NCBI GenBank assembly: GCA_027924585.1
Contig: BSBM01001719.1
Span: forward strand, 33,554,001-33,618,000
Direction: 5' to 3'
From: Larix kaempferi
Lineage: Eukaryota > Streptophyta > Pinopsida > Pinales > Pinaceae
Length of the DNA stretch: 64,000 nucleotides
Of the stretch, positions 12,351-23,299 are shown piece by piece; position 1 is the stretch's first letter, and every line of letters begins with the position of its first letter. A model generated the notes under the pieces. It had not been told where the DNA came from, did not search any database, and was given only the letters and a program-made list of their open reading frames with translations. The position numbers and the translations under genes were made by a program.

Positions 12351-14528
12351 TTGACTACATCAAATGAGGAAATAGACTGCAATGCCAACACAAATGTTGA
12401 AAACCATGGGGTTGCAGTTGCTATCGGTCAACCAACAACTACAATGCAAGAAAATGTCAATACAAATGTTGGATGCCACAATAGGGTAGAGGCAGTTGAT
12501 GTCGTTCCACCATATACCAAAGTGAAAAGAGTTGGTTCAAGCAAGAAGATCAGTAATATCAGGTGTTGGACAAAATAGGACATGAAAAAGGCAATGAATT
12601 ATGTGGAGTTCAATGGATATTCAGGGAGAGCTTTTGCAAGGAAGTATGGGATTGCTCCTACATCCTTGCATTATTGGCTAAATGGTCTGACTCATACCAA
12701 GAGGAGAGGACCTGTCATAGTGTTGACTGAACAAGAGGAAAAGGAAGTGGTTCTTTGGTGTAAGAAGATGTCCGATATGGGCCATGGGGTGGAGTTGATA
12801 CACCTGAAATCAAATGTGGTGCAAATATGTCGATCAAGGCTAAATCCATTCAGAGATGGATTTCCTAGGAAATCATGGTGGGAAGGTTTCAAGGCTAGAC
12901 ACCTGGATCTTGTCTTGTGAACAACAAACAGCCTAGATAGAGACAGAGCTATGAATTTGCGCCCTATAGTTGTTGCCAAGTTCTACGACACACTATCAAG
13001 TGCATATGATACACACTCACATGGTCCAACCCGTATTTGGAACTGTGATGAAACCAAATTACAAGTTGATAGGAACTGTGTCATGCATGTAGTTGCAAAT
13101 AGAGGCAGCAAGAATGTGCCCAAAATTATTCCTAAGAGCAGGGAATGGATTATAATTCTATGTTGTGTAAATGCAATCAGTGCAACGATCCCTGGATTTT
13201 ATTTGTTCAAGGGAAAGACCCAACTGATGAACTACATCAGGAAATGCGAGCCAGGTGCATGCATGGTTGCCCATCCTAATGCATGGATGACTAAATAACT
13301 GTTCATTAATTGGATTTTCCATTTTTCCGCTTCTGTCCCTGATGGTGTGTCTCTTGAAAATAGACACCTGTTGATTTTTTATGGATGTGGAAGCCACATA
13401 GCTCTACAAACAGTTCAGGAGGCAAACAGGATGGGCATTGACCTATTGACTCTACCAGCAGACACCACTCATAGTTTGTAGCCACTTGACGTGAGTGTGT
13501 TTGGTCCATTTAAGTGTTACTTCAAGACTAAGAAGGTTACATGGATGGCCAATAACCCTGGTATAGAGGTAAAAAGGGATGAATTTGTGGAACTTGCAAG
13601 TAATGCATTTAAAAGGGCACTTACACCCTCAAATATAAATATGGTTTCAAGCAAACTGGAATATGGCCACTAGATCATGGTGCTCTCCTCAACGATATGG
13701 CTTGTAGCCAGGATTTCGAAGGTGTAGATGATGCAGATGATGCTACTGCGGTGGAAAACATCTTATTCCTCTCTCAAGGGCAGTGCCAACCACTCGGTGA
13801 CAACGAACAGGTCAATGAAACTCAATACAATGGTCACAGCAATGCTAATGTTGTTGTTGATGAAGCAGATGAATCAAGCGTGGGAGTTGGAACACACCAA
13901 ACTCAAAATGAATATGCCGAGCAACATCCAATTGAATATGTTGGATTGAATATGGTTGAAGGTCCTCAAGCACAACAAAGCACCGAGGATCTCTTGACAT
14001 TTCCAACCCAGGTCCCACAGCCGAGTAGTTAGCAGACGCAATGATGAATATGAACAAACACCAGTGAAGATAGCCTTGGCATACTTACGCTGGTAGCATA
14101 CATGAACAATGAAGTTGTCCACTATTATGTGGATCTAGGTGGTGGAGAAGAAGAAACTATAGGGAACAAAGTACCAAGTGGACAAGATGTTGCTATAGGG
14201 AATGAAGAAACATGTGGAGAAACTGCAGATGAAGAGAAACTCCTGGGTGATCCTCAAAACCAGACAAGAACCACGACACTACTTGGACAATTCCTAAGGC
14301 TACCAGTGGAGAAAGTTTGCAAAAATTTGAGGGTTGTACTAGTTGATTTTCTGAGACTAAGCAGAAGTTCATAGCTACTTGCATCATATGACTACATCGC
14401 ACTGTTGGCAGAGTCTAAACAACAAAAAAAATGAGTTGCATGAAATGAAACATAAGAAGAAGGAACTTGCAAAGTTGCAAAGGACAAGAGGGAAACAAGG
14501 ATTGTTCAAACAGAAAAACGAAACATGA
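12351..14528 (+). pseudogene. pogo/Tigger-like DDE transposase, decayed
   Basis: One frame from 12351 to about 13660 reads as a Tc1/mariner-superfamily pogo-type transposase, with a helix-turn-helix DNA-binding part followed by a DDE_1 core. Visible in order are the HTH (GYSGRAFARKYGIAPTSLHYW), the CENP-B-like part (GVELIHLK, SWWEGFKARH), and the core with IWNCDET (first catalytic Asp, 13047-13049), GSKNVPKI, REWIIILCCVNA and GFYLFKGK. The second catalytic Asp, expected in a DGHGSH-type motif, is Tyr here (FYGCGSH, 13380-13382). In-frame stops occur at about 12576, 12918, 13296, 13479 and 13671, and a one-base frameshift near 13655 moves the tail (from WPLDHGALLND) to another frame. A basic Lys-rich coiled tail continues to about 14528. 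I found no terminal inverted repeats. Confidence 0.85.
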
Positions 14529-15106
14529 AAGGTTGAAAAGAGAGTAGCAAAGGCGGGACAAAGACTACCACAAGCAACTGGTCAGGCATGAAAACAAGCA
14601 AAGAAGGATCCAACAAAGACAACAAAAGGAGAACTTGAGTATGGAGGAGGTGGACAGAAGTTTGGACGAGATTTAATTAAGGAGGATGGTCATGACAAAT
14701 CAAATTGCAGAATACACATTTCTTCTAGGACCTTATAAACATCCAAGTTCCCCAGTATCATACAACCGGTCCACCTCCACCAGTATCATCAAATTGGTCC
14801 ACCTCCTCCCTTTTTTCCAGCCAGAGTAGGGGCCAATCCAATATGGAATTTTCCAACACCTCCAAACAATCCAGGGAAAAGCTATGGGTTTTTAGTTCCT
14901 CCTTGACTGCAAGGAGCAACATGGAAAAAATAAAATGCAGGGAACTCAACACAAAGTGATCAAGCAGATGTAGGCAACTCAAACAACTAGCCTCGGGAAA
15001 GTGTAGGAGTCTCAACAAGCTTGGTAAGAAACCTAGCCTCCTGGAGCATAAGGATGAAAAACTTTACTGCCTAACCACATGCACTATGGGTTTTGATAAG
15101 AAGGAA
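14529..15106. other. Downstream flank of the transposase relic, no gene seen
   Basis: This is purine-rich at first, with short repeats such as CCACCTCCACCAGTATCATC near 14750-14800. It may be the 3' part of the dead DNA transposon, but I could not place its end. Confidence 0.45.
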
Positions 15107-15745
15107 TTTTTTTGGATGGACTCTTTTTTACAAGAACAATGAACAATAAACAAATATTTACGATGGAGCTTCATTAATCTTTAAAGGGTAATAGTCTTTA
15201 GGTTGTTTTACAAGTTGCAGGCATTTTTTGGATGGACGTTCATTTACCTTAACAATGAACATTAAACATAGATTAAAGATGGATCGTGCACAATCTTTGA
15301 GGGTTTCAACATTTAGGTGGTTCTACCGGTTGCTTGAACCTTTTTGGATGGAATTTCTTTTACTTGAACAATGAATAGTAAGCATAGATCAAAGATGGAT
15401 CTTCCTCAATCTCTGGAGGGTTCTACAAGTTCCTAATGTCAATGGTGTTTTAGCTTTTTATTTGCTTTTTTAGTATGCATGGACATATGATATATATTTT
15501 TGCCTTATATCAAAGAATGTAATACATGTTTACAAGACATTAAAAGAGTTTATCATAAGTTACATCATGTTGTTTATTATAGTATGTGAATATATTATCA
15601 ATGATGAAAATTCATTCTTCATTCAAATATTAAGTCACACAAGAGAGTGAAGCACCACCCTTTCATGCCATACATGTAATTACGCCCAAGAGTATGGGAG
15701 TTGCAGGCATTTTTTGGATGGACGTTCTTTTACAAGTAGAAGGTA
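15107..15745. repeat. Tandem repeat of about 117 bp: three copies plus one detached partial copy
   Basis: Units start near 15107, 15224 and 15340. Each opens with TTTTTTGGATGGA, then an ACAATGAAYA block, a GATGGA block and AATCT...GAGGGT. They are diverged from one another. A fourth start, TTGCAGGCATTTTTTGGATG, recurs at 15701-15720 after about 260 bp of unrelated AT-rich DNA, and it carries only the first 40 bp or so. Confidence 0.75.
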
Positions 15746-15856
15746 GAGTCTCCCCTCATTCTTTGGGTTGTCTAGTTGGTTGGATGAGATGTTTGGAAGG
15801 TTGCACCCTAAAGGGAGGAGCACCCATCATTCTCTGGGTTGAATGGCTGGCTAGCT

Positions 15857-15914
15857 AGCTACAATGGCTGAGTTGGCTACATTGGTTGAGCTGGCTACAT
15901 TGGCTGAGCTAGTT
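15857..15914. repeat. 18-bp minisatellite, about 3 copies
   Basis: The unit is close to GGCTACATTGGCTGAGCT, repeated with one or two changes per copy. Confidence 0.75.
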
Positions 15915-16529
15915 GGGATCTCCTTGGGCATTAGGCTGGAGGAAGATGCCCATGTTCCATATTAACAAAAAACATGCCAAATCTCTCTCTTTGATACCAA
16001 TCCAAATAAATCATCCATGCTCATGCAGGTTTTATGCAAGCATGATAAAACAATTATTCAATTAGGACCCATAATTATGAAAGCAGATATAATGCAAGCA
16101 TACAAAATTTATCAAACTAAAAAATAAATAAATGCATAATAGTTTCATCAATTTTTTTTGCATTATTCATAGTACACTTGAAAAGCACTTATACTCATTT
16201 ATATTTATGGAAATCAACCACCAACTAGGTGCAGAATAAGGAATTACATCAACATAACCCTACATGGAGTTACACTACCAAGTACCGGATAATAATCATC
16301 TAATACCAACCCTAGGGTAACTTCAATAAAGGTTAATTAATCGATGTACATATACAAATATTCTAAGGACTTTAGGCTAAGTCACTAACTAAACGATCTA
16401 TCTCGTTAGCCCCTTTAGCCTCCTATAAGCCCCCTTTAACTTCCTCCACTTGTGCAATAATAGCCCCCTCATTTATCTTTAGTCTTTCTTCATGTGTTGT
16501 AGTTAAGGTTTTCGTATTATAATAAAATG
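15915..16529. other. Intergenic, no gene seen
   Basis: This is AT-rich, non-coding in appearance and without recognised motifs. Confidence 0.6.
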
Positions 16530-16990
16530 TACAACTACAATTCAAGTATGGTTTTGGATTACAACCATCTATTCATTACATATACACTCATAATCAGCGG
16601 ATCTAAGATTCTAAACCAAGGTTTATAGTATCACTGGTAATATAATTAACTCAATCATCTTTTTTTTGTGTTAATAAAGCAATTGCATTCGGATTTTAGG
16701 TCTATTTTAGATTTGGAAATTCTGCTTGAAGGTGGAAAAAGTCTTGGAACCTTAATATTGGCAATGCCATTAGCTTTATCCCAAAGCATAGTAGTCCCTC
16801 TTTTGTGGACTTTTGAAATATTGGGATATAGATCATTGTAATGACCTTTCCCACAAATAGAGCAAGGGTGCTTAAGTGTATGGCCTTCTTTAATTTATGT
16901 TTAAACTTGTTTAACAGTGCCAATGCTCCCAAAATTTTAATATCGTTAGCGTTAAATTGCACCCTTATTAAGTGTATGGCCTTCTTTAAG
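16530..16990. repeat. Local duplication, copy A
   Basis: This segment recurs in the same orientation at about 17325-17995. Shared landmarks include GGATTACAACCATCT, CACTGGTAATATA/CACTTGTAATATA, TTAGATTTGGAAATT, TGTGGACTTYTGAAATATTG and CCCACAAATAGAGCAAGGGT. The two copies have diverged and have different internal insertions. Confidence 0.75.
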
Positions 16991-17089
16991 TTCTGTGTAA
17001 ACTTGTTTAGTAGTGTCCCTTATCAAGATGGTTGGGAAATGAACCAAAAAATACTGTTGACCAGTCCTTCAAATCACTAGGAGAGGACA

Positions 17090-17282
17090 CCAGTTGTGGC
17101 GCACCCTCCCTTTACACGTCACCAGCCAACATGGAGGAGCCCATATGGCGTACAACAAGGGATCCATGCGTAGTGATGCATTTTGTGCATGTGCCGAAGT
17201 TGGTTGTGGTCTTGACAAGGGAGTTTTAGGGTTCCATTTGGTCATTCTGCCGAGCCTTCTCGAGCTACTGTGTAATTGCGAC
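17090..17282 (+). repeat. 193-bp repeat, left arm of an inverted pair
   Basis: This starts CCAGTTGTGGCGCACC and is about 88% identical by eye to the reverse complement of 19394-19586. Most differences are transitions. The short string TCCTTCAAATCACTA lies on both sides of this arm (near 17065, 17287 and 17314). The arm could therefore be one end of a DNA transposon or an independent insertion that happens to be repeated nearby. Confidence 0.8.
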
Positions 17283-17324
17283 TAATCCTTCAAATCACTA
17301 AAATATTGTTGACTAGTCCTTCAA

Positions 17325-17995
17325 ATCACTACAATTCAAGTATGGATTTGGATTACAACCATCTCTTCAATACATATACACACATAATCAAGGGATCTAA
17401 ACCAGGGTTTACAATATCACTTGTAATATAGTTAACTCAATCATATTTTTTTCATGAAGTAACACTGCAATTGCATTTGGATTTGAGTTATGTTTTAGAT
17501 TTGGAAATTGTCTTGAAATCGAATCAAGATACATATTGATTTGCAAGCCCTTTCTTAAATCTAGTTCCACAAGGACCCTATAAATCCTCTTGTTCAAGTA
17601 ATTCACTACAACCGTTAAGGACTCTTCAATCCATAGTTAAAGAGGAAGACCCAACAAAAGTACCAAAATATGCTAAATTAGCAAAGGTTCATTTCTATGA
17701 ATAAAACTTGGATGCCATTATTTAAGGGCCAAGCTTGAGAGATCACCAATTTTGTGACAAGACGGAGACTACATATTTTCCTTCGAAAATTCAAAATAAA
17801 TCAAAGCAGGGTTGAAGAAAACGGAGCGTCCTCCCACTCAAACACAACCAAATCAAACTTCTAATTTGGAAATTGGTCCCTCTATTGTGGACTTCTGAAA
17901 TATTGGGACATAGATCACTGTAATGATCTTACCCACAAATAGAGCAAGGGTTCTTAAGTGTATGGCCTCCTTTAAGGACTGATTAAACATTTGTG
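17325..17995. repeat. Local duplication, copy B
   Basis: This is a diverged direct copy of 16530-16990. It lies just inside the left 193-bp arm, so the duplication straddles that arm. Confidence 0.7.
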
Positions 17996-18370
17996 TTGTC
18001 CAAATCATCTTGTCATTCATGAATCTAGCTCACATAAACCCTAAATCACTACCCTAACTCCACTTCTAAAAACATCTCCCTTAAACATGTCATGAATCTT
18101 AGTAATTGTTCTACGAATCTACAAACCCTACACGTAAACCCTAAATCACTGCAAAAACCCTAAACCCTACACAGAAATCACAACCAAAACCCTATTTTTT
18201 TACTATGTTGAAAACCCTAAACCATGCATAGAAATCACAACCAAGACCCCAAATAAATCTATAGTTTTTAATTGTGTCTAGAACCGTAAACCCTACAAAA
18301 AATTCTCAGCCAAAACCCTAGATAATAATTTATTTATTACCGAAAAAAAAGCTCATACATTTCAGTTGAA

Positions 18371-18484
18371 GCACCATTAACAAATACGCCATGAATTTCG
18401 TTCATCAACACAATATATTCACACCATTAACAAATACGCCATGAAGTTCATTCATCAACACAGTATATTCACACCATTAACACA
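18371..18484. repeat. Tandem duplication, about 56-bp unit, 2 copies plus a partial
   Basis: Two near-identical units each contain CACCATTAACAAATACGCCA and end in CAACACARTATATTCA. The start of a third follows. Confidence 0.85.
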
Positions 18485-18547
18485 TTCAATTCACAAAATA
18501 AATCCATTCGAATCACACTAATTACATTACATCAAACTGTGCAGAGA

Positions 18548-18735
18548 ATCAATTACAAAATTGTAGAGCAACCATTACAAAATGGCATATAAACCATTAC
18601 AAAAATGGCAGAGAACCCATTACAATATGGCAAAGAAACCACTACAAAACGATAGAAAAACCATTACAAAAATGGCAGAGAAACCATTACAAAATGGCAG
18701 AGAACCCATTACAATATGGCAGAGAACCCATTAAC
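18548..18735. repeat. Minisatellite of about 21-23 bp, roughly 8-9 copies
   Basis: The unit is close to CCATTACAAAATGGCAGAGA. Each unit contains a small palindrome, CCATT-ACAA-AATGG, so a single strand could fold into a run of short hairpins. Copies vary at one to three positions. Confidence 0.85.
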
Positions 18736-19393
18736 AAAAACACAAACTTCGAACTCTACAGAGAACCCAAATAAGATACGGCAGAGAAATGTAAACCCTT
18801 TGAATGCACATAGTCAATGGGAGGGTCAAGAACATGCAGCCCGCAACAATGCCCAAGCAGGAGATGGGTGTGTCAAGAAACACAATCAGGCATAGCTGGT
18901 AGGAACATAGCCCTACCAGAGGGTCAAGACTCCACCGTAAGCGACCGAGCTCCTCCTCTTCGCATCTTCCATGACCGAGTGGCTCCCACATCGTCCACGA
19001 CTGAGAAGCGCACTGAAACTACAACCCAAAACCAAACGTGGTTCGGGGCAAGAAAAATGCAACTCAAAATCCGAATGTGCAAGAAATTACCAAGTGAAAG
19101 CATCCCTTACCTCACTGTGAATTGGAACAAACCCTTGCCACCACAATGCCACAAAACATTTCCCAGACGTGCACACAAACATGCCCAACATTTCCAGAAT
19201 CACGCTCTTAAGCCACATACAAGTCCCCCATACCAGCTACCACCCACGCCGTTGTGTCGCATAATATAAAAACCACGTCGCAGCTGATGTTGTTTAACAT
19301 CCCACAGGACATGGGTATCAGAACACAGGATGTGGGGATGGAGGGGTGAGGACCCACAACAAGGGGGCGGAGATTGCTCACCCATCAGACCCC

Positions 19394-19586
19394 TTCACAA
19401 TTACACAACAGCTTGAGAAGGCTCAACAGAATGATCAAATGGAAACCTAAAACTCCCTTGTCAAGGCCGCAACCAACTTGGGCACGTGCACAACATGCGA
19501 CACTACGCATGGACCCCCTGTCATACGCCATGTGGGCTCCTCCACGTTGGCTAGTGACATGTAAAGGGAGGGTGCGCCACAACTGG
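19394..19586 (-). repeat. 193-bp repeat, right arm of an inverted pair
   Basis: This is the reverse-complement partner of 17090-17282. Its outer end is ...GCGCCACAACTGG. The flanks outside the two arms (GGAGAGGACA on the left, AATCCCTTCC on the right) show no target duplication. Confidence 0.8.
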
Positions 19587-20316
19587 AATCCCTTCCCTAT
19601 TCGATGTTCAAAATATTTTGGAATGAGATTTCTTTCGCTCGTAGCTATTTAATTTCTTAACCCGAAATTTCATTGATTATGGACAGAGCATGGGTACTTA
19701 TTTGAGCAATGTAATCATCGAGGTGTGAAAGTTGTTCAAGTGCATGCCCTGTAACACTTGTTTTACAACCATTATGCCATTAAATGCAAATTTGTACACA
19801 CTGCATTTCGGGATACTCCTTTGTTGTAGATAACTTGAACAAAACTATTTTTCGAAACCACTAATTAATCTGGAAGCAAATATTTGTATTACCCAATCTC
19901 CCTCATATCTGGGCTTTGCAAAAAAAAAAATCAATAAGAAAAAAAGTAACTTGTTATTCATCTAAGAAGAGAATCAAAATTACATCATCTAAGATCTTGG
20001 CTTTGCAATTTAAGATACAAAAATTAAATCCCGATGTTTATGTATTTACCTTTCAAGACCATTTTAAGAAAAGCATCTCCGAGATAGCTCTATTGAGTAT
20101 CATTGCAATATTTATCATTTATTAAAACAATGAAACTGGTAAGGAATTCACACTAGTTTCAAACTTATTTTTTAATTTGTATATTTCTTGAAATTGCTGA
20201 ATAATGCTTTCATCACGGCAGTCCCATAGAATAGGTAGATGTCATCATGACGAAAACCAATAGAAACAACAAAAAAACTATATGAACATTAGTTGGCCAG
20301 GTTTTTATTCCCTGCC
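19587..20316. other. Intergenic, no gene seen
   Basis: This is AT-rich and without recognised coding or repeat structure. Confidence 0.55.
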
Positions 20317-20640
20317 AAGGCAAGGATATACTTTCCATTGGAAAGTCAATGCTCTTTGACTTGCATTAGTTTTGAAATATTAATGTTATTTTCATAATGT
20401 TTTAAAAAAAAGTATTAATTTGATTTTCTTGAAAATAAAAAATATTTATTTTATTTTTTGAAAAATGAAAATTTGCTTTTTTCATTGGTGAAGTACAGTT
20501 AAGATAAGACATAAATACCTAGAGGAAAGAATTTAATTGTCAGAAATTAAAATAATTTAAAATTTAAAATTTAAAATTTTTACAATTTTACACATCATCA
20601 CTCCTATGTCCTTATCCTTTTACTTATTGTCCTATGTCCT
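20317..20640. repeat. Direct repeat, copy 1
   Basis: This starts TGCCAAGGCAAGGATATACT and recurs at 21431-21740 with high identity by eye over about 310 bp, including ATTGGTGAAGTACAGTTAAG. It ends in a pyrimidine-rich stretch (TCCTCTCTCCTC words, 20600-20699). Confidence 0.85.
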
Positions 20641-21430
20641 CTCTCCTCTATCCTCTTATTGTCCCGTGTCCTCTCTCCTCTCTCCTCTGTCCTCTTAATA
20701 AAAAAAAAGTCTAAATCAGCGGGGCATGCGTATTACAACAGATCTGTAGCATAATGCGTGTAGACAAATCTTAACGTTGCTGAGTCGGGCAAGCCAAATT
20801 CCCTCGCGCTCCCTGGGTCGGGCGTTTCCGTGAAAAATATATTGAGATTAGTTACTCTGAAATTCGATCATGTTTTCATGTAGGATGTCATGGACGTGGA
20901 GGGATTTAATAATTTGGGTCGTCATTATTTGTCTTTTGATTAATTTAAATTAGCGTGGATTTAGTTTAATTTGAGATTTGTTAAAAAAAATAGTGTAGAT
21001 ATAGTTGTTTTCATCTATAATTTAATTAGAATTATAAAAGATATTGAAATTTAAATTGGTTAGAATTATAAATGATATAGAAATTTAAATTGGAGTCAAG
21101 ATCAGGTTTATTTTTTTTTTATTATTTTTTTTTAAATTGATTTTTTTTTTGTTTTCACTTTTATACAATAAAATTTAATTTAATTTTTATTTTAATGTAT
21201 TAAATTTTTTTATTAAGATTGTAAAGTGTCACTTTTATTAATAAGATAAGTAATCATATTTTAAATAAATCTTGCTTTTTTAGAATTTTTTTATTTATGT
21301 AAATTATCAACTAAATGGTATGTAGATATTGTGTACTTATATTAAACATAGAATTGTTGATGCTTCTCATTTCTATAACAATTTTGAGTGAGTAACATTT
21401 GGAAGCATGTGATATGTGATGTTATTAGTC
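20641..21430. other. Spacer between direct repeats, no gene seen
   Basis: This begins GC-richer (20720-20840) and then becomes extremely AT-rich with long T runs. There is no coding signal. Confidence 0.55.
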
Positions 21431-21740
21431 CATGCCAAGGCAAGGATATACTTTCCATTGGAAAGTCAATGCTCTTTGACTTGCATTAATTTTGAAATAT
21501 TAATGTTATTTTCATAATGTGTTCAAAAAAAAATATTAATTTGATTTTCTTGAAAATATATATATATATATATATTTTTTGAAAAATGAAAATTTGTTTT
21601 TTTCATTGGTGAAGTACAGTTAAGATAAGACATAAATGCCTCAAGGAGAGAATTTAATTGTCATAAATTAAAATAATTTAACAATTTTGCACATTATCAC
21701 TCCTCTGTCATCTTACTTATTGTCCTTTGTCCTCTCACTT
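21431..21740. repeat. Direct repeat, copy 2
   Basis: This is the partner of 20317-20640. It differs by an internal (TA)n expansion near 21556-21578 and lacks the long pyrimidine tail. Some weak similarity continues past the end (GCATGTTTATTAC versus GCATGCGTATTAC), which suits a 1.1-kb tandem duplication as well as an LTR pair. Confidence 0.8.
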
Positions 21741-22054
21741 TTTAGGATGCATGTTTATTACCGTATAGCAGAGAGTCAGTTCATTGAACGTACTTGATTG
21801 AGTGCCTAGTTTTACTTCCACCAACCTTTGGTTTGAGTTTTCATTGGTCCAATGCATGCGCATCTTTCACATCATCTAGGTTTGCTTGTCTGATTAATCA
21901 TCCGTGTGTTTTTTATGCCATCGACAACTCAAATACAATCCTTGGAATATGCGCATTTTACAGATCCGCGGCTTCTTGAGAAAAATGTATTGTACTAGAA
22001 TAAACAAGGAAGGTTGCAAAAATGGCATGGATTCCATTATCTGAACCTGTATAT

Positions 22055-22946
22055 AGAATTCTGATTGCAAGTATCATGCAAACGATACCTAGGACCTGTA
22101 TATGAGTATCGTTTGTAAAAGTCCCTTTAGACAAGAATCTATCCAGTAAATTCGTGCTTAAGAAGAGTGTTTCCCACTGAAGCTGATACGAGGCTGTGTA
22201 CTGCGCCAAAAAAGAAGTTACAAATTAATTATTGAAACATCCATGGACATTTCCAAAATTCCAATTCAATTTAAATCGTGCAAAATTCTTGCCTCCATAA
22301 TCCAGTTAACCATCAGAAGACGTTGTTAATTTTCCTATGGCGTCGTTCAACTGAGTATCAATACAGTCCAACAGATAACTTTGCAACAGACGTTTTTTAC
22401 GCTCTCTTGCTTTAAATTTCTGAAATGTATCTCGTCTTCATCCTCAGTGCACATATAGTCCTGCAGATCAGTAGAAGAAACGCAAGCATTATGAATTGAA
22501 ATTTCAAACCTATAAAGAGTCTTGGCTTTTCACATATTGTTTCATTGCGAACTCATTACAAACCTCCATAAAAAATAATAATAATTTAATCTTCCCCAAA
22601 GATGAATATGAGATTGGCAAGAGATCAATGAACAACTTGATTTGCTAGTTATTTTAATTTACTCTAGCAAAAAACAGAAATTGTCTCTGCAGTAAATGAA
22701 AATAAAGCCTAATGATCAATGATTTAAGCTTTACGAGTTCCTGATTCTCATTTTTTAGTGCCAACAAGAGAATATATTAACAGAAACATAAATTTCCTAA
22801 ACTAACGTTACCTGCAAATAGTCCGAAAATGCTTCATTACCACGACGGGATTCTGTAAATTCTCGGCATACCTTATCAGTTATACTAAACGGAAGCTTCG
22901 ACAAGCCATTGGAACCAAATTGGAAGAAGCATAATGACTCCACGAC
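22055..22946 (-). pseudogene. SDS-like cyclin gene fragment, three exons, decayed
   Basis: Three pieces on the minus strand look like exons of a plant SDS-type cyclin (a meiosis-linked cyclin family). Exon A (22946-22812) has 45 codons, including the string VCREFTESRRGNEAFSDYLQ, and sits between an AG acceptor and a GTAACG donor. Exon B (22460-22293) starts after CTGCAG with DYMCTEDEDE. It then needs a frameshift to read FKARERKKRLLQSYL and another to reach QRLLMVNWIME, with a TAA just before it; the donor is GC rather than GT. Exon C (22200 to about 22055) follows GCGCAG and reads QLQWETLFLSTNLLDRFLSKG then VLGIVCMILAIRI, the first half of the cyclin box. The rest of the cyclin box is not found downstream. 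The frameshifts and the missing C-terminus argue for a pseudogene. Naming the subfamily SDS rests on motif spacing and is less certain than cyclin. Confidence 0.72.
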
Positions 22947-22988
22947 CTAAATTTCTCTTCAAATTCAACAATTAATGGATAATAGGAA

Positions 22989-23275
22989 CTAGCGAGTATT
23001 GAGGGCTGCACAGCACGAGGACAAAGTATGGGTTCCAGGTATTTTGTTGGTTTGGAGACTCAGAAGGTAAAATTCATTGTTCTGAATAGACACGCAAGGA
23101 ATTATGTTTTCCACCTTCATGTCGCGCGGTACTATTCCTGCATGAACACGAGAGTTGTATAGACGTGGTAGCAGCATCAACTTCCAAACACGAATTTTCG
23201 GAATTAAACGCGAATTTAGTTTCAAGAAGCAGCCTCTTACCTCGCAGAACTTGTGCTCGAGCGTCCCGACATTGT
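22989..23275 (-). other. Possible upstream exon region of the cyclin relic
   Basis: On the minus strand an ATG at 23267 begins 11 codons ending in an AG|GTAAGA splice-donor-like site. After a CATGCAG acceptor-like site, a second stretch runs towards exon A. The frames contain a TGA and I recognise no domain. A CACGTG word lies upstream, in the 23380-23395 area. This is inference from position and splice-like signals only. Confidence 0.25.
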
Positions 23276-23299
23276 CTTACCGCTTAGACGAAGACTTAC

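Larger units (their letters stand above)
17283..19393. other. Spacer between the inverted arms, no conserved gene
   Basis: This holds duplication copy B, a zone of about 300 bp rich in CCCTAAA-like words (18030-18320) arranged as three imperfect units of about 65 bp, and two minisatellites listed separately. An open frame at 18817-19269 (+) shows no recognised domain. No transposase is visible, so if this is a transposon it is non-autonomous. Confidence 0.5.

Noticed and set aside
18030-18320. Telomere-like CCCTAAA words
   Set aside because: They are scattered, imperfect and embedded in a 65-bp local repeat, not a perfect heptamer array, so an interstitial telomere is not supported.
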